DNA of 64,000 nt, taken from NCBI GenBank assembly GCA_016789405.1, contig JAEUPQ010000017.1, forward strand, positions 124,001 through 188,000, written 5' to 3'. The notes under the pieces were generated by a model. The model was not told where the DNA came from. It was given only the letters and a program-made list of their open reading frames with translations, and did no database searches. Shown piece after piece: positions 45,521 through 54,816 of this stretch (within the stretch, counting starts at the first letter, position 1; each line of letters begins with the position of its first letter). The position numbers and the translations under genes are program-made. The stretch is from Lysobacteraceae bacterium. Lineage in GTDB: Bacteria; Pseudomonadota; Gammaproteobacteria; Xanthomonadales; Xanthomonadaceae.

Positions 45521-46096
45521 TCAATACTTTCCGCCGCCACCGCTGCCGTAGGCACGCAGCACGTCGCAGGCAGCATCGCGCTCGATGTCTCGGGCCACCG
45601 CGATGCCGCGCTTCTCCAGCTCGCCGATCCAGTCGGCGGGCAGCGGGCCTTCGTCGAATTCGGTCAGCGCCATCACGTCTTCTGCACGCGCGCCGATCAG
45701 CAGTCGGTCGATGCCGGCCCAGATCGTCGCGCCATAGCACTGGCAGCAGGGCTGCGATGACGTGGCGAGGGTGATCGGGCCGACCGGCGCGTCGTTCGCG
45801 TCGCGATTGAGCCGCGCGCGCTGGGTGCGCTGCTGCGCGAGCATGTAGGCCATCATCTCGGCGTGCGCGACCGAACAACTGTGCGGCAGCACGCGGTTCA
45901 CGCCCACTGCCACGATGCGGTCGTCCGGCCCGAACACCGCAGCGCCGAAGGGTCCGCCGCTGGCGTGGTCGACGTTGCCGCGCGACAGCGAAATCGCCAG
46001 CGCGACCTTGTCGGCATCGCTCGCGTAGATACGCGTGGTATCGACGGCGTCGTGCACCCAGGCGGGCAGGGTGAGGTGGACCTGCGCGTACAGCAT
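45521..46096 (-). CDS. Nucleoside/cytidine deaminase family protein
   Basis: This 191-residue zinc deaminase has the zinc-binding and catalytic motif VAHAEMMAYM (about residue 75) and SSQPCCQCYGATIW (about 112). GGPFGAAVF before the motif is typical of guanine deaminase and tRNA adenosine deaminase relatives. The substrate is not determined, and a guanine-type activity is the best guess. Its ATG overlaps the lipoprotein stop (TGATG), so it belongs to the glnS-lipoprotein-deaminase run on the minus strand. Confidence 0.85.
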   Translation of the reverse strand: MLYAQVHLTLPAWVHDAVDTTRIYASDADKVALAISLSRGNVDHASGGPFGAAVFGPDDRIVAVGVNRVLPHSCSVAHAEMMAYMLAQQRTQRARLNRDANDAPVGPITLATSSQPCCQCYGATIWAGIDRLLIGARAEDVMALTEFDEGPLPADWIGELEKRGIAVARDIERDAACDVLRAYGSGGGGKY

Positions 46097-46566
46097 CACA
46101 TCACCTGTTCGCCGCTGCCGATGTCCTGGCACGTGCCCTGCACGCATTGGCAGCCGCTGATTTCCTTGAAGCCGCAGATCGAGGCCATGCCGTCCTTCGC
46201 GCACTGCGCCTGGACGGCCTGGGGATCGGTCTTCGCGTCCTTGTTCACGCACGCAGGGAACGCGCCGCAGCAGTTGCCGACGTTCTTCACCGCGCAGTCC
46301 GCGTCGGTCTTGCAGGTGCGGCTCGGATCGAGTGGCGAGCCGGCGATCGGCGATGCCGCAGGCGTGCTGCCCGGCGCCGGTTCGGCAACCACCGGCGGCG
46401 TGGCCGGCTCGGGCGTCGCGGGCTGCGCAGGTTGGGCCGGTTGCTCGGGTTGCGCCGCAACGGGCGCTTCCGGCGCGGCGGGCGCCTCGGGTGTGGCCGA
46501 AGGCGCGGTGCAGCCGATCAGCGACAGTGCGAACAGCGTGGCGGCGAGGACGACGGTCGTGCGCAT
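46096..46566 (-). CDS. Cysteine-rich lipoprotein, unknown function
   Basis: This 156-residue protein has a lipoprotein signal (FALSLIGCTAP, lipobox LIGC). A long Pro/Ala/Glu linker (about residues 22-75) follows, then a compact C-terminal domain with ten cysteines, including NCCGAFPAC and GCQCVQGTCQ, likely five disulfides. AAGGAG lies eight bases before the ATG at 46566. It follows glnS by 55 bases and overlaps the deaminase start. The domain resembles small disulfide-rich binding modules but no function can be named. Confidence 0.8.
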   Translation of the reverse strand: MRTTVVLAATLFALSLIGCTAPSATPEAPAAPEAPVAAQPEQPAQPAQPATPEPATPPVVAEPAPGSTPAASPIAGSPLDPSRTCKTDADCAVKNVGNCCGAFPACVNKDAKTDPQAVQAQCAKDGMASICGFKEISGCQCVQGTCQDIGSGEQVM

Positions 46567-46621
46567 GCGGTGATCTCCTTGAAAGGATCGGGGCTGTCGT
46601 GATCGGAGCGGGACGGCGGCG

Positions 46622-48373
46622 TCAGCCGGCCGACCAGGTGTCGCGCAGGGTGACACTGCGGTTGAACACCGGTGCGTCAGCCTTGTGGTCGAAGCGGTCG
46701 GCGACGAAATAACCCATGCGCTCGAACTGGAAGCCCTGCTCGGGCGCGGCGTTCGCGGCAGCGGGTTCGACGTAGCCGCGCACGCTGCGGCGCGATTCCG
46801 GATTGAGGTAGTCGCGGTAGGTCTTGCCGTCCTCGTCGGTGTCCGGGTTCGGAACCGTGAACAGGCGGTCGTACAGGCGCACTTCCGCTTCGACGGCGTG
46901 CGCCGCGCTGACCCAGTGGATCGTGCCCTTGATCTTGCGATCGGCGCCGGGCATGCCGGGACGCGATTCGAGGTCGAGCGTGCCGCGCAGTTCGACGATC
47001 TCGCCGGCCTCGTTCTTCACCACCTCGTCGCACTTCACGATGCCGGCGCCGCGCAGGCGCACTTCGCCGCCCGGCACCAGGCGCTTCCAGCCCTTCGGCG
47101 GGACTTCGGCGAAGTCCTCGCGCTCGATCCACAGCTCGCGAGAGAACGGCACGCTGCGCTGGCCGAAGGATTCGTCCTTCGGATGATTGGAGAAGGTCAG
47201 GGTTTCGGCGTGGCCATCCGGCAGGTTGGTCAGCACGAACTTCAGCGGATCGAGCACGGCCATGCGGCGCGGCGCGCGCGTGTCGAGGTCTTCGCGCAGC
47301 GTGTTCTCGAGCACCGAGAAGTCGATGAGCGAATTCTGCTTCGACAGCCCCAGGCGCGAGACGAACAGTTTCAGTGCGTCCGCGGTATAGCCGCGGCGGC
47401 GGATGCCCTGCAGCGTCGGCATGCGCGGGTCGCCCCAGCCATCGACCAGGCCTTCGTCGACCAGCGTCATCAGCTTGCGCTTGCTCATCACGGTGTAGTT
47501 GATGTTGAGGCGCGAGAATTCGATCTGGCGCGGCTTCGCGGCTTCGAACGGCATGCCTTTCGAAGTCAGCGGCGCGAGCAGTTCCGGATGGTTGGGCAGG
47601 TCGACCTTGTCCACGCACCAGTCATACAGCGGACGGTGGTCTTCGAACTCCAGCGTGCACAGCGAATGGGTGATGCCTTCGACCGAATCGCTGAGGGAGT
47701 GCGCATAGTCGTACATCGGGTAGATCGGCCAGTCGTTGCCGGTGTTCTGGTGCTCGACATGCTTGATGCGGTACAGCGCGGGATCGCGCAGGTTGATGTT
47801 GCCGCTGGCCATGTCGATCTTCGCGCGCAGCGTGCGCGTGCCGTCCGGGAATTCGCCCGCGCGCATCCGCCGGAACAGGTCGAGGTTTTCCTCGACGGAG
47901 CGGTTGCGGAACGGCGATTCGCGGCCGGGCTCGGTCAGCGAGCCGCGATAGGCGCGCACTTCATCGGCGGTCAGGTCGCAGACGAAGGCATCGCCCTGCT
48001 GGATGAGCTTCTCGGCGGCGAGGTAGAGCACGCCGAAGTAGTCGGAGGCATGGCGCAGCTCGGCCCACTCGAAACCCAGCCAGCGGACGTCGTCCTGGAT
48101 GGCGCGGACGTACTCGGGGTCTTCCTTCGCCGGGTTGGTGTCGTCCAGCCGCAGGTTGCATCGGCCGCCGAACTCCTGCGCGATGCCGAAGTCGGTCCAG
48201 ATCGCGCGGGTGTGGCCGATGTGCAGGTAGCCATTGGGCTCGGGCGGGAACCGCGTGCGTACCGCGGCATGCTTCCCGCTGGCCAGGTCCTCGCGGACGA
48301 TCTGGCGAATGAAGTCCTGCCGGCGCTCGGGGGCGTGGTCGGGGGCGGTGTCCGGGGTAGCGTCCAGGGTCAT
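46622..48373 (-). CDS. glnS: Glutaminyl-tRNA synthetase
   Basis: This 583-residue class I synthetase charges tRNA-Gln. The HIGH motif is in [15 protein letters not shown] (about residue 45) and KMSKS appears as [13 protein letters not shown] (about 280). EFDDHR-like and [19 protein letters not shown] segments follow, and the two-barrel anticodon-binding region is C-terminal. The ATG at 48373 is where homology starts. It is first in a run with the lipoprotein and deaminase genes. Confidence 0.97.
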   Translation of the reverse strand: MTLDATPDTAPDHAPERRQDFIRQIVREDLASGKHAAVRTRFPPEPNGYLHIGHTRAIWTDFGIAQEFGGRCNLRLDDTNPAKEDPEYVRAIQDDVRWLGFEWAELRHASDYFGVLYLAAEKLIQQGDAFVCDLTADEVRAYRGSLTEPGRESPFRNRSVEENLDLFRRMRAGEFPDGTRTLRAKIDMASGNINLRDPALYRIKHVEHQNTGNDWPIYPMYDYAHSLSDSVEGITHSLCTLEFEDHRPLYDWCVDKVDLPNHPELLAPLTSKGMPFEAAKPRQIEFSRLNINYTVMSKRKLMTLVDEGLVDGWGDPRMPTLQGIRRRGYTADALKLFVSRLGLSKQNSLIDFSVLENTLREDLDTRAPRRMAVLDPLKFVLTNLPDGHAETLTFSNHPKDESFGQRSVPFSRELWIEREDFAEVPPKGWKRLVPGGEVRLRGAGIVKCDEVVKNEAGEIVELRGTLDLESRPGMPGADRKIKGTIHWVSAAHAVEAEVRLYDRLFTVPNPDTDEDGKTYRDYLNPESRRSVRGYVEPAAANAAPEQGFQFERMGYFVADRFDHKADAPVFNRSVTLRDTWSAG

Positions 48374-48746
48374 CGGCGATGCGGCTGCGAAAACCGGCAG
48401 TTTATCAGGCGGGCACGCCTTGTCCGGCCGGCTGCTTCCGATCGCTCCGCGCCGCCTTGCCGCGTGTTGCCAGCGCCACCGGTGGCCAACGGCACCCGGT
48501 CTCATTTTGGTATCGAGATTGGGACCTCGCGCTGCCAGCCGTCACCGGGCGGTGGTAGGGTGGAATGCTTTGATCCGGGGGCATGCTGCGCGTGGCGCGG
48601 GGTGCGAGGATGAACGAAGGGGGACGGGCGATGATCGAGGCCGACGATCTGCCGACGGGCTGCCATTCCGCGAGGGAAGGTCGCTTGCCGCGCTGCTGCT
48701 GCGCCCGACCCGGGGAGTCCATGGGCCGGAGGTCCGACGCGAACGG
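48374..48746. other. 373-bp divergent intergenic region, no gene seen
   Basis: This GC-rich gap separates divergent glnS and the GGDEF gene and should hold both promoters. A GATAAA hexamer (minus strand, 48401-48406) is a weak glnS -10 candidate 27 bases upstream. The long frames crossing the gap lack coding character. A CGGCCGG repeat lies near 48423. Confidence 0.5.
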
Positions 48747-50996
48747 ATGAGCACCACGATGGCCCGCCTCGACATGCCCCGCAGCTGGTTGCGCGCCGTC
48801 GGCCTGACGGTGCTGGCCATGCTCGTGCTGGCGAGGGCGTTCATGCCGGGCGAGCACCTGCCCGACGTGGGCGGCGAACCGCTGCCGTTGTCCGTGGTGC
48901 CGCAGCCCGATGCGGTCGGCCGCGTCCCCGCGCTGGGTCACGAAGGACGCGCCTTGCTTCTGGGCGTGGGCGAGGGTTCGCGCTCCGCGCGGGCGGAACT
49001 GCGATTCGAGATCCCGCCGCGCACGCCGGAATCGCCGCAGTGGGTGCTGTGGATGCGCCGGGTGCCGGTGGAATCGCTGAAGGTCGGCGTCGATGGCGCC
49101 TGGCAGGGTGGCGAGCGCAGCTTCCTCCAGCCGGATGCCGAGCATGTGCCGCTGCCGGTGGGCTATGCCTATCGACTGCCGTCGAGCTGGGAAGGCGAGA
49201 TCCGCCTCCAGCTGTCTGCCACCGCCATGCGCACCACCGCGCTGCAGCCGGAGGTGATGACCGAGGCGCGCTACGACCGCGAGGTGCAGCGCACGACGCT
49301 GCTCAATGCCTTCGGCTACGCCAGCGTGTTCACGCTGGGCGTCATCGGGCTCGCGCTGTTCTTCGCGTCGCGCGACCAGAGCTTCCTCTGGTACTTCGTG
49401 TTCTGCCTGTCGGCCGGGCTGCTGATGGCGGCCTTCGACGGCCACGCCTATCTCTTCGACCCGTTCGGCCTGACCGTGGTGCTGGGCGGCGCGGGGATGC
49501 ATGCGGTTTCGCTGGTGTTCGAAGTGGCCGCCTTGTGGGTGCTGCTGGACTACGCGGAGACGCGGCAATCGCGACCGTTGCTGGAGTCGGCGGTGAACCA
49601 TGCCTGCGTGCTGCTCCTGCTGATGGCCGGCATCCTGCTCGCCTGGCGACAGGCGCTGGACGGATTCTCGGCCTGGTTCATGCCGATGACCTGGCTCGGC
49701 GGATGCATCGTCGGCGTGGTGGTGACCGTCGATGCCTGGCGTCGTCGCGTGCCGATGGCCTTGCCGGTGCTGTTCTCGGTACTCGCGATGGGGACCGGCA
49801 TGTTGGCCTGGGAGCTGGCGTCGCGCGGCGTCGTCGGCGGCACGCTGTGGACGCTGTACGGCTACCAGGCGGCCTTGATGCTGAGCGCCGCGATGCTGGG
49901 CGCGGGCCTGATCAGCCGCATCAGCAAGTACCGCGAGCAGCGTGACCGCGAGCAGCGGGCACGTGCCGATTCCGAGCGTCGCATGTACCGCGAGGCCGTG
50001 CGCACCGAATTGCTGACGGCGCTGCAGACCTCGCTGCGTGGCGCAGTGGAGGACAACATCCAGCCGATCGTGTTCCGCCACCTGCTGGAACACCTGCGAC
50101 GCGTGGTGCCGACCACGACGGCGGTGGCGGTGGCACGCGGCTACCACGGCCGGGACACCCTGGTGGTGCAGCCGGCGTCGTACCTGGCGGAGGTCGAGGA
50201 GACCATCGGCCAGCGACTGCAGGCGCTGCGTCGGCAGATGGGCGGCAGCCTGGAGCTGCAGCGACCCGTCACGAAAACAGGGGCGAACGTGCCGGTGGCG
50301 ATCGAAGCCCTGGTGGCGCTGCCGGTGCGTCCGCCGGCCTGGGGCATGATCGTGCTGGAGCGCGCTGGCGCGACCGTCTTCCATCCCGATGAGCTCATCG
50401 TGGTGCGCGAGCTGGCGCGCCTGGCCCTGCTGCAGGCGGACGAGGCCATCGCCGCGCTGCACCTGCGCTATACGGCCGAGGTCGATGCGCTGACCGGCGC
50501 GCTCAACCGGCGCAGCCTCGACCAGGCGCTGCTGCGCACGTTCCAGGAAGCCAGCCGAAAGTCCGCGCCGCTGTCGGTGCTGTTCGTGGACATCGATCGC
50601 TTCAAGTCGGTCAACGACCAGCACGGGCACGCCTGCGGCGACCATTGCCTGCGCGAGGTCGCGCGGGTCATCAACGAACAATTGAACGAAGACGACGTGT
50701 TCGGCCGCTACGGCGGCGAGGAATTCCTGGTGATCCTGCCGGGCCGTCAGTCCGAGATGGCGCGCGCCATCGCCGAGAACATCCGCGCCGCGCTGGAAGG
50801 CACGTCGATCGAGTACCAGGAGGTCGTGCTTGCGCTGTCGGTCAGCATCGGCGTGGCCTCGCAGATCCAGGGCGAGACGCTGCCGCAGCCGGCGGTGGAT
50901 CGTGCGGACAAGGCGCTGTATGCGGCCAAGCACGCCGGGCGCAATCGCGTGAACGTGGCACCCGCCGTGTTCGCGCCGAGGTCGACGCCGGCCTGA
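48747..50996 (+). CDS. Membrane diguanylate cyclase with 7TMR-DISM and GAF-like regions
   Basis: This 749-residue sensor protein has an N-terminal membrane segment (about 14-32), a periplasmic sensing region (about 35-185) and a bundle of about seven membrane segments (about 190-400, 7TMR-DISM type). A short coiled coil (about 405-430), a GAF-like region and a C-terminal GGDEF domain follow, with [13 protein letters not shown] and [13 protein letters not shown]. The active site is intact, so cyclic-di-GMP synthesis is likely. No RxxD inhibitory site precedes GGEEF. The ATG at 48747 is the most upstream in-frame start; GGAGG lies 13 bases before it. Confidence 0.9.
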   Translation: MSTTMARLDMPRSWLRAVGLTVLAMLVLARAFMPGEHLPDVGGEPLPLSVVPQPDAVGRVPALGHEGRALLLGVGEGSRSARAELRFEIPPRTPESPQWVLWMRRVPVESLKVGVDGAWQGGERSFLQPDAEHVPLPVGYAYRLPSSWEGEIRLQLSATAMRTTALQPEVMTEARYDREVQRTTLLNAFGYASVFTLGVIGLALFFASRDQSFLWYFVFCLSAGLLMAAFDGHAYLFDPFGLTVVLGGAGMHAVSLVFEVAALWVLLDYAETRQSRPLLESAVNHACVLLLLMAGILLAWRQALDGFSAWFMPMTWLGGCIVGVVVTVDAWRRRVPMALPVLFSVLAMGTGMLAWELASRGVVGGTLWTLYGYQAALMLSAAMLGAGLISRISKYREQRDREQRARADSERRMYREAVRTELLTALQTSLRGAVEDNIQPIVFRHLLEHLRRVVPTTTAVAVARGYHGRDTLVVQPASYLAEVEETIGQRLQALRRQMGGSLELQRPVTKTGANVPVAIEALVALPVRPPAWGMIVLERAGATVFHPDELIVVRELARLALLQADEAIAALHLRYTAEVDALTGALNRRSLDQALLRTFQEASRKSAPLSVLFVDIDRFKSVNDQHGHACGDHCLREVARVINEQLNEDDVFGRYGGEEFLVILPGRQSEMARAIAENIRAALEGTSIEYQEVVLALSVSIGVASQIQGETLPQPAVDRADKALYAAKHAGRNRVNVAPAVFAPRSTPA

Positions 50997-51030
50997 GCCG
51001 CGGCGTCGCCGTCAACGAAGGAGACATCGC

Positions 51031-51693
51031 ATGTTCGAGTCGCTGTTGGGAATCGGTGCGTGGAAGCAGCGCATGCCCTCGCCGGAACGGGCCCTGCCGG
51101 GCCGCGCCGAAGCCATGCCCCTGCACAACGTCCACCACGTGCACGGCCGCCCACTGCGCGATGCCTTCGACGGCATGGCCCGGGTGCAGTTCGGCATGGG
51201 CTGCTTCTGGGGCGCGGAGCGCAAGTTCTGGTCGATGCCGGGCGTGTTCACCACGGCGGTCGGCTACGCGGGCGGCTACACGCCCAACCCGACGTATCGC
51301 GAGGTCTGCAGCGGCGAAACCGGGCATGCCGAAGTCGTGCTGGTGGTCTACGACCCGTCCGTGGTCGCGTTCGATGCGCTGCTGAAGACGTTCTGGGAAA
51401 GCCACGATCCGACCCAGGGGATGCGCCAGGGCAACGATGTCGGCACCCAGTACCGATCCGCGATCCATTGCGACACCGAGGCGCAGCATGTGGCGGCACT
51501 GGCCAGCCGCGACGCGTTCCAGGCCGGGCTGACCGCGGCGGGTTTCGCTGCAATCACCACCGAGATCGTGCATCCCGCGCCGACGTTCTTCTACGCCGAG
51601 GACGAGCACCAGCAGTACCTCTCGAAACATCCGGGCGGCTACTGCGGCCTCGGCGGGACGGGCGTCAGTTGTCCGGTCGGACTGCCGCGCTGA
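51031..51693 (+). CDS. msrA: Peptide-methionine (S)-S-oxide reductase MsrA
   Basis: This 220-residue enzyme reduces methionine-S-sulfoxide in oxidised proteins. The catalytic Cys is in [13 protein letters not shown] (about residue 58). The recycling Cys region is [16 protein letters not shown] near the C-terminus. HEFFYAED-type residues appear as [17 protein letters not shown] strong GAAGGAG lies seven bases before the ATG. It fits the peroxide-defence block downstream and converges on an unknown gene after three bases. Confidence 0.96.
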   Translation: MFESLLGIGAWKQRMPSPERALPGRAEAMPLHNVHHVHGRPLRDAFDGMARVQFGMGCFWGAERKFWSMPGVFTTAVGYAGGYTPNPTYREVCSGETGHAEVVLVVYDPSVVAFDALLKTFWESHDPTQGMRQGNDVGTQYRSAIHCDTEAQHVAALASRDAFQAGLTAAGFAAITTEIVHPAPTFFYAEDEHQQYLSKHPGGYCGLGGTGVSCPVGLPR

Positions 51694-51696
51694 TCC

Positions 51697-52335
51697 TCAG
51701 AGGCGCGTGACCGCACAGACGTAGATCAGCTCGCAGGCGCCCGCGCCGGCGTCGTCGCGGGTGAGCGAACTGCGCCACTGCCAGCCGTCGTTCGCGCGCA
51801 CCTGCACCAGCCAGCCGTCGATGCGCACGCGGTCGTCCCTGTCGATGCCGTCGAGCGCCGCCCGCACCGCGTCGTCGGCCGGGATCAGGTGCATGTTCGC
51901 GCTGCTGCGCACGAGTTCGTCAGGCGGCAGCGGCGGCTCGCCGCTCCAGCGGTAGCGGTAGAAGCGTCCGGACTGCGAGATGTCCAGCTGCGACAGTACC
52001 TGGTCGTCGCGCATGCGCCCCCAAGCCAGCGCCAGGTCCAGCGGGGCGTAGCGCGCTTCCCGATCGTCGTCGTAGTCCTCGCGTGCCAGCACCCGCGCGG
52101 CGACGCTGAAACCCGCCAGCGGTTCCGCGCTGGCGTCATCGCCGATCATGAAGCGACGCATGCCGCCGGGTGCGTCGATCTGCAGCGCACCGTCTTCGCC
52201 GGCATGCCGGGCGGGCAGCGGGCAGCCGGACGCACGCGTGGTGAAACCGGCCGGCGCACTCGCGACGGGCTCGGGGGCGGCCAGCCACCATGCGGTCGCG
52301 GCGATGACGATGAAGATCAGGAACCAGCGAAGCAT
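51697..52335 (-). CDS. Membrane-anchored or secreted protein, unknown function
   Basis: This 212-residue protein has one N-terminal hydrophobic segment (about residues 3-20, FLIFIVIAATAWWLAA) followed by a soluble periplasmic region. That region has an acidic stretch around REDYDDDREARY and a cysteine pair (ACELIYVC) near the end. The region from RYAPLDLALAWGRMRDDQVL to SANMHLIPAD is reminiscent of periplasmic beta-rich domains, but no family is recognised. ATG at 52335 is preferred over GTG at 52341. Confidence 0.65.
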   Translation of the reverse strand: MLRWFLIFIVIAATAWWLAAPEPVASAPAGFTTRASGCPLPARHAGEDGALQIDAPGGMRRFMIGDDASAEPLAGFSVAARVLAREDYDDDREARYAPLDLALAWGRMRDDQVLSQLDISQSGRFYRYRWSGEPPLPPDELVRSSANMHLIPADDAVRAALDGIDRDDRVRIDGWLVQVRANDGWQWRSSLTRDDAGAGACELIYVCAVTRL

Positions 52336-52401
52336 GGGCACGGTGGCGTTCGGGAAGTCGGGTCGGGCGAGTGTAGGCCGACGGCGCGTTGCCGGGCAGC
52401 C

Positions 52402-52983
52402 TCAGTCGAAATCGCGCAGCAGCGAAGTCCGGGTGCCTGCGGGCACGTCGATCCGCAGCGGCATGCGCGGATCGTCGATGCCGAGGGCCAGGCCTGCGCC
52501 ATCCTTCAGCGCGGCGATCTGTGCCGGCGCGAACGCGAAGCGCAGGAAATGCACGGCAGCGGTGCGATCGCCGACACTGCGATCGAGATCCTCGTCGGCG
52601 TGCGTTGTCGCGCGGTGCACGCCTTCGACTTCGGCGAAGGCGCGATGCTCGATGCCGCCCAGCCGGGCCAGCGCGGCGCGACGCTGCCCGGCTTCCGGAT
52701 ATTCGATCAGCATCGTCGCCCGCAGGTCGCGGCCGCCGGGCACCAGCGGGTTGTAGGCATCGAGCTCGGCCTGGATCGCGCCCGGCTCGAAGATGCGCTC
52801 GATCCGCAGCATCTCCTGGACCTGGTACTGCACCGTCAGCCGGTCCTCGAACAGCAGCGTGACGTGATCGCCCAGCGCCAGACGGCGCGTTCGCTTGTGC
52901 GCCAGCGCACGCGCGCGGAAGCCTTCGCGTTCGATCGCGTAGGTTTCCAGCGGCATCAGGTCGGCGCGGGTCAGCGTCTGCAT
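52402..52983 (-). CDS. DUF3501 family protein
   Basis: This 193-residue protein clearly belongs to DUF3501: [23 protein letters not shown] (seen in parts: [16 protein letters not shown]), [25 protein letters not shown] and [12 protein letters not shown] are family hallmarks. The gene lies 31 bases after a rubrerythrin gene on the same strand, the usual arrangement of this family. A role in non-haem iron or peroxide metabolism follows from that association only. No catalytic residues can be pointed out. Confidence 0.85.
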   Translation of the reverse strand: MQTLTRADLMPLETYAIEREGFRARALAHKRTRRLALGDHVTLLFEDRLTVQYQVQEMLRIERIFEPGAIQAELDAYNPLVPGGRDLRATMLIEYPEAGQRRAALARLGGIEHRAFAEVEGVHRATTHADEDLDRSVGDRTAAVHFLRFAFAPAQIAALKDGAGLALGIDDPRMPLRIDVPAGTRTSLLRDFD

Positions 52984-53014
52984 GGTGCGGGTGCGCCGGG
53001 GCGGGTGCGCGTGC

Positions 53015-53431
53015 TCAGCCGAGGTCGTTGAGGGCTTTCTGGAAGCGGTTGGCGTGCGAGCGCTCGGCCTTCGCCAGGGTTTCGAACCAGTCGGCGATCT
53101 CGTCGAAGCCTTCGTCGCGCGCCACCTTCGCCATGCCCGGGTAGAGATCGGCGTACTCATGGGTTTCGCCGGCGATCGCGCTGCGCAGGTTGCTCGTGGT
53201 GTCGCCGAACGGCAGCCCGGTCGCCGGGTCGCCGCACTGCTCCAGGTATTCCAGGTGGCCATGGGCGTGCCCGGTTTCGCCCTCAGCCGTGGAGCGGAAC
53301 ACCATGGCCACGTCGGCCAGGCCTTCGATGTCGGCCTTCTGGGCGAAATACAGGTAGCGGCGGTTGGCCTGGGCCTCGCTCGAAAAAGCGACCTTCAGAT
53401 TGGCCTCGGTCTGCGAACCTTTCAGGCGCAT
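53015..53431 (-). CDS. Rubrerythrin family di-iron protein without rubredoxin domain
   Basis: This 138-residue four-helix di-iron protein has its iron ligands in [47 protein letters not shown] and [14 protein letters not shown]. It lacks the CxxC...CxxC rubredoxin tail of classical rubrerythrin, so it needs an external electron donor. The family reduces hydrogen peroxide or handles iron. It lies upstream of a DUF3501 gene and next to oxyR on the same strand. The ATG at 53431 starts the four-helix bundle. Confidence 0.88.
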   Translation of the reverse strand: MRLKGSQTEANLKVAFSSEAQANRRYLYFAQKADIEGLADVAMVFRSTAEGETGHAHGHLEYLEQCGDPATGLPFGDTTSNLRSAIAGETHEYADLYPGMAKVARDEGFDEIADWFETLAKAERSHANRFQKALNDLG

Positions 53432-53539
53432 GGGGATGTGTGTCCTGCCGGCGATGGAGCGGGGGAATGCCCGCGGCGAGGATACCGCGCGCCTCGGCAT
53501 GCTTGCGATGCCGGCCTCGTGCAGTCAATGCCCCTGCGC

Positions 53540-54499
53540 TCAGCGTCGCGTCTGTGCCAGCGCCAGCGCCGGCGCCGGCGGTGCCTGCAGGTTGTCGGTC
53601 TCCAGCAGCCCCGGCGGCAGGGCGCGGAGCACCTCGGCCAGGTGCATGAGGAAGTCGGCCATCGCCGAGCTGCGCCGCCAGACCATCGCGATGCGCCGGC
53701 TCGGCTGCGGGTCGCGGAAGGTCACCAGGCGCATGTGCTGCGCAGGCGCCACCGGCGGTTTCACCGCCAGTGCGGGCAGCAGGGTGATGCCCACGTTCGC
53801 GGCGACCATCTGGCGCAGGGTTTCGAGCGAGGTCGCGCGGAAGCCCGACTTCTCGCCGGCGCCGGCCATGTGGCAGACGTCCAGAGCCTGGTCGCGCAGG
53901 CAATGGCCGTCTTCGAGCAGCAGCAGGCTTTCGTTGCTCAGGTCCTGCATCGACAGCGGCTTCGATCCGGAGGCCAGTTCGTGGTCTTCGGGCACGGCAA
54001 GGACGAAGGGTTCCTCGAACAGGAATTCGACGTGCAACTGGTCGTCGTGGAGGGGCAGCGCCAGCACCCCGGCATCGAGCCGCCCCTCGCGCAGCTGGCG
54101 CAGGATGACCTCGGTCTTTTCCTCGACCAGCAGCAGTTCCAGCTCAGGGAACCGCGACCGTACGCGGGGCACCACGTGCGGCAGCAGATAGGGGCCGAGG
54201 GTGGGGAAGATGCCCAGGCGCACCGTGCCGGCTTCCGGATTGCGGCTGCGCCGCGCGGCTTCCTTCATTTCCTCGACGTCGGCGACGATGCGTCGCGCGC
54301 GTTCGGCGGCATCGCGGCCGGCGGGCGTGAGCATGATCCGGCGCGGCGCGCGCTCGACCAGCGAGATGCCCAGTTCGTCCTCGAGCTTCTTGATCTGGGT
54401 CGACAGCGTGGGCTGGCTGATGAAGCAGGCCGCCGCCGCGCGACCGAAGTGCTTGTGATCGGCCAGGGCCACCAGGTACTTCAGATCGCGCAGGTTCAT
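53540..54499 (-). CDS. oxyR: Hydrogen peroxide-sensing LysR regulator OxyR
   Basis: This 319-residue LysR-type regulator has a winged helix at the N-terminus (DLKYLVALADHKHFGRAAA with QPTLSTQIKKLE). The effector domain carries LEDGHCLRDQALDVCHMAG, in which the two cysteines are nine residues apart as in E. coli OxyR Cys199/Cys208. It activates catalase and alkyl hydroperoxide reductase genes; ahpF and ahpC lie directly upstream on the same strand. The ATG at 54499 follows GAGGAG by about ten bases, and a perfect hairpin lies 22 bases upstream. Confidence 0.96.
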   Translation of the reverse strand: MNLRDLKYLVALADHKHFGRAAAACFISQPTLSTQIKKLEDELGISLVERAPRRIMLTPAGRDAAERARRIVADVEEMKEAARRSRNPEAGTVRLGIFPTLGPYLLPHVVPRVRSRFPELELLLVEEKTEVILRQLREGRLDAGVLALPLHDDQLHVEFLFEEPFVLAVPEDHELASGSKPLSMQDLSNESLLLLEDGHCLRDQALDVCHMAGAGEKSGFRATSLETLRQMVAANVGITLLPALAVKPPVAPAQHMRLVTFRDPQPSRRIAMVWRRSSAMADFLMHLAEVLRALPPGLLETDNLQAPPAPALALAQTRR

Positions 54500-54816
54500 C
54501 GGAGCGGACTCCTCGACGTGCGGGCCGCCGCCTGGCGGCCCGATGGTGCGGCCACGCGGGCCGCATCGATACGGTGAACGTGGTGGCCACCATATCGCGG
54601 ACCGGCCCGGGCAGGGGCCGGCGCGGTGTTCAGGACGTCGTGCATGCGGTGCGCGCCCGGCAAGCCGCATCCCATGCGAACACGAGGATGGCGAGCACAG
54701 GGACGGGCGCGATCACGGTCAGACTTTCGACGACGCGCGGACATGCCGGGTACTGTCGCTTCTGACAGGTTGGCATGGCGGCGTGCATCGGCGGCATGGA
54801 TGGAGGGCGCAGGCGG
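54500..54816. other. 317-bp intergenic region between ahpF and oxyR with 9-bp hairpin
   Basis: The gap separates the ahpF stop from the oxyR start on the same strand. A perfect 9-bp inverted repeat (CGGGCCGCC / GGCGGCCCG) at 54521-54542 with a GCCT loop lies in the oxyR leader close to the ribosome site, and could influence translation. No further gene or clear terminator is seen. The remainder is GC-rich and featureless. Confidence 0.55.

Noticed and set aside
48542..48844. A 100-codon minus-strand frame in the glnS/GGDEF gap
   Set aside because: Overlaps the start of the GGDEF gene, is Ser/Arg/Pro-rich and lacks a start signal.
48405..50933. An 842-codon open frame on the minus strand over the GGDEF gene
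   Set aside because: Shadow of a well-supported diguanylate cyclase gene; its product is His/Arg/Gln-rich with no recognisable domain.
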